Assembly: GCA_003250175.1 (NCBI GenBank)
Contig: QKHD01000161.1
Span: 1 to 7,271, forward strand
Direction: 5' to 3'
Length of the DNA: 7,271 bases
Source of the DNA: Helicobacteraceae bacterium
Lineage (GTDB): Bacteria; Campylobacterota; Campylobacteria; Campylobacterales; SZUA-545
The first letter of the stretch is position 1. Every line of letters begins with the position of its first letter. Of this stretch, positions 6,489 through 7,271 are shown in pieces. The notes beneath the pieces are model-generated. The model searched no databases. It saw only the letters and a program-made list of their open reading frames with translations, and was not told where the DNA came from. The translations under genes were made by a program, and so were the position numbers.

Positions 6489-7271
6489 TGAAAGAGATGC
6501 GGATACACAACACGCTGATTCGTCCCGGAGAGCGGGTGAGTATCAACATCCCCATCGCCAAACTCCCCATCCGTACCCAGGTCACCCTCTCCGTTTCGGT
6601 TTTTCGCTCGGTGAATCCGGGGCCTACGATTCTGCTCATGGGCGGTATCCATGGCGATGAGCTGACCGGTGTGGAGGTGATTCGCCGGATGATTGCCGGA
6701 GATATGCTTAACCCCGTCTCCGGAACGATTATCGCCATTCCGGTGGTGAATCTTTTTGGTTTTTTACATAAATCCCGGGAGTTCCCCGACGGCAGAGACC
6801 TAAACCGCAGTTTTCCCGGAAGCAAGGATGGCCCTTTGGCCTCCCAGGTCGCTTACGAAATTATGAAAACCATCATGCCCCATGTCGATGTGGCCATCGA
6901 CTTTCACTCCGGAGGAGGGCGGCGCTACAACACGCCTCAAATCCGCTGCCATATCGAAAACCCCGACGAACTGGAACTGGCCCGGGTTTTCGGTGCACGC
7001 TATGTGCTCTTCTCCAACTACCGGGAAAAATCCTTCCGCGAACGTGCTTCCAAAATGGGCAAGCGCGTTTTGGTCTACGAAGGGGGCGAACCGATCCAGT
7101 GCGGTATCGACGGCACCATGCGGGTGCTGGACTATCTCGGTATGCAACCCCTCTCCAAAACGGCCGCCATGCCTTTAAGCATTACCCTGACGACCTCCAG
7201 TTGGTTGAGAGCCAAAATGTCCGGACTCTTCCGGAGCTACTACAACCATGGCGAGGCGGTGGTCAATGGGC
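6488..7271 (+). CDS. Succinylglutamate desuccinylase/aspartoacylase-family zinc hydrolase (3' end outside window)
   Basis: I translated 261 codons from the ATG at 6488 without a stop; the gene runs off the window. The zinc-carboxypeptidase-like fold of the AstE/ASPA family is indicated by GGIHGDE (52-58; H55 and E58 as zinc ligands), RDLNRSFPG (103-111), DFHSGG (138-143; H140 as third zinc ligand) and YEGG (197-200; E198 as candidate catalytic Glu). Such enzymes cleave amide bonds of N-acyl amino acids or related conjugates. It overlaps the stop of the RimK-like gene (TAATG), with a GGTGGGGG stretch just upstream, so translation is probably coupled. Pairing with an amide-forming RimK ligase and a protease domain suggests a make-and-break cycle on one substrate. 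A role in arginine catabolism is unlikely, because no other ast gene is seen. The substrate is unknown. Confidence 0.85.
   Translation, partial: MKEMRIHNTLIRPGERVSINIPIAKLPIRTQVTLSVSVFRSVNPGPTILLMGGIHGDELTGVEVIRRMIAGDMLNPVSGTIIAIPVVNLFGFLHKSREFPDGRDLNRSFPGSKDGPLASQVAYEIMKTIMPHVDVAIDFHSGGGRRYNTPQIRCHIENPDELELARVFGARYVLFSNYREKSFRERASKMGKRVLVYEGGEPIQCGIDGTMRVLDYLGMQPLSKTAAMPLSITLTTSSWLRAKMSGLFRSYYNHGEAVVNG

Overview
The window looks like part of a hydrogen-metabolism locus from a Campylobacterota-type (epsilonproteobacterial) chemolithotroph. This rests on the group 1b [NiFe]-hydrogenase pair, HydA with a long pre-Tat leader followed by HydB, which resembles the Wolinella/Sulfurimonas/Helicobacter type. 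GC content is roughly in the mid-50s by eye, high for the phylum, so a Nitratifractor-, Sulfurovum- or Hydrogenimonas-like lineage is possible. The taxonomic assignment is inference. Gene order, small subunit before large, is as expected.

The left 5 kb is read on the minus strand, in this order from high to low coordinates: a TetR-family regulator (5012-4416), a cytoplasmic group-2-like [NiFe]-hydrogenase small subunit (4419-3538), its large subunit (3541-2240), a 114 bp promoter-bearing gap, then the Tat-exported membrane-bound uptake hydrogenase small subunit hydA (2125-893) and large subunit hydB (893 to the window edge, incomplete). The first three genes overlap by ATGA junctions and form one translationally coupled unit. 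hydA and hydB overlap by one base. The cytoplasmic large subunit stops exactly at the final His of its CxxCxxH nickel motif, so it has no maturation peptide, as in H2-sensing HupUV/HoxBC proteins.

The main observation is regulatory. The tetR promoter and the hydA promoter each carry a near-identical AATGAATATTCATT-type palindrome placed exactly 3 nt downstream of a good -10 box, so each would cover the transcription start. This suggests that the TetR protein represses its own sensor operon and the respiratory hydrogenase operon. A hydrogenase-like H2 sensor encoded in the same operon could modulate it. That would differ from the known HupUV/HupT/HupR histidine-kinase route; no kinase or response regulator is visible here. 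This circuit is a hypothesis.

The right 2.1 kb is divergent (plus strand): a fusion of a RimB-like retropepsin/zinc-protease domain to a RimK-type ATP-grasp ligase (5151-6488), overlapping by one base a succinylglutamate desuccinylase/aspartoacylase-family carboxypeptidase-fold gene (6488 to the window edge, incomplete). These probably form a ligase-hydrolase module for amino-acid or peptide conjugation and are not obviously linked to hydrogen metabolism, although the tetR operator lies in the shared 138 bp divergent promoter region. No tRNA, rRNA, CRISPR array, insertion sequence or convincing terminator was seen.
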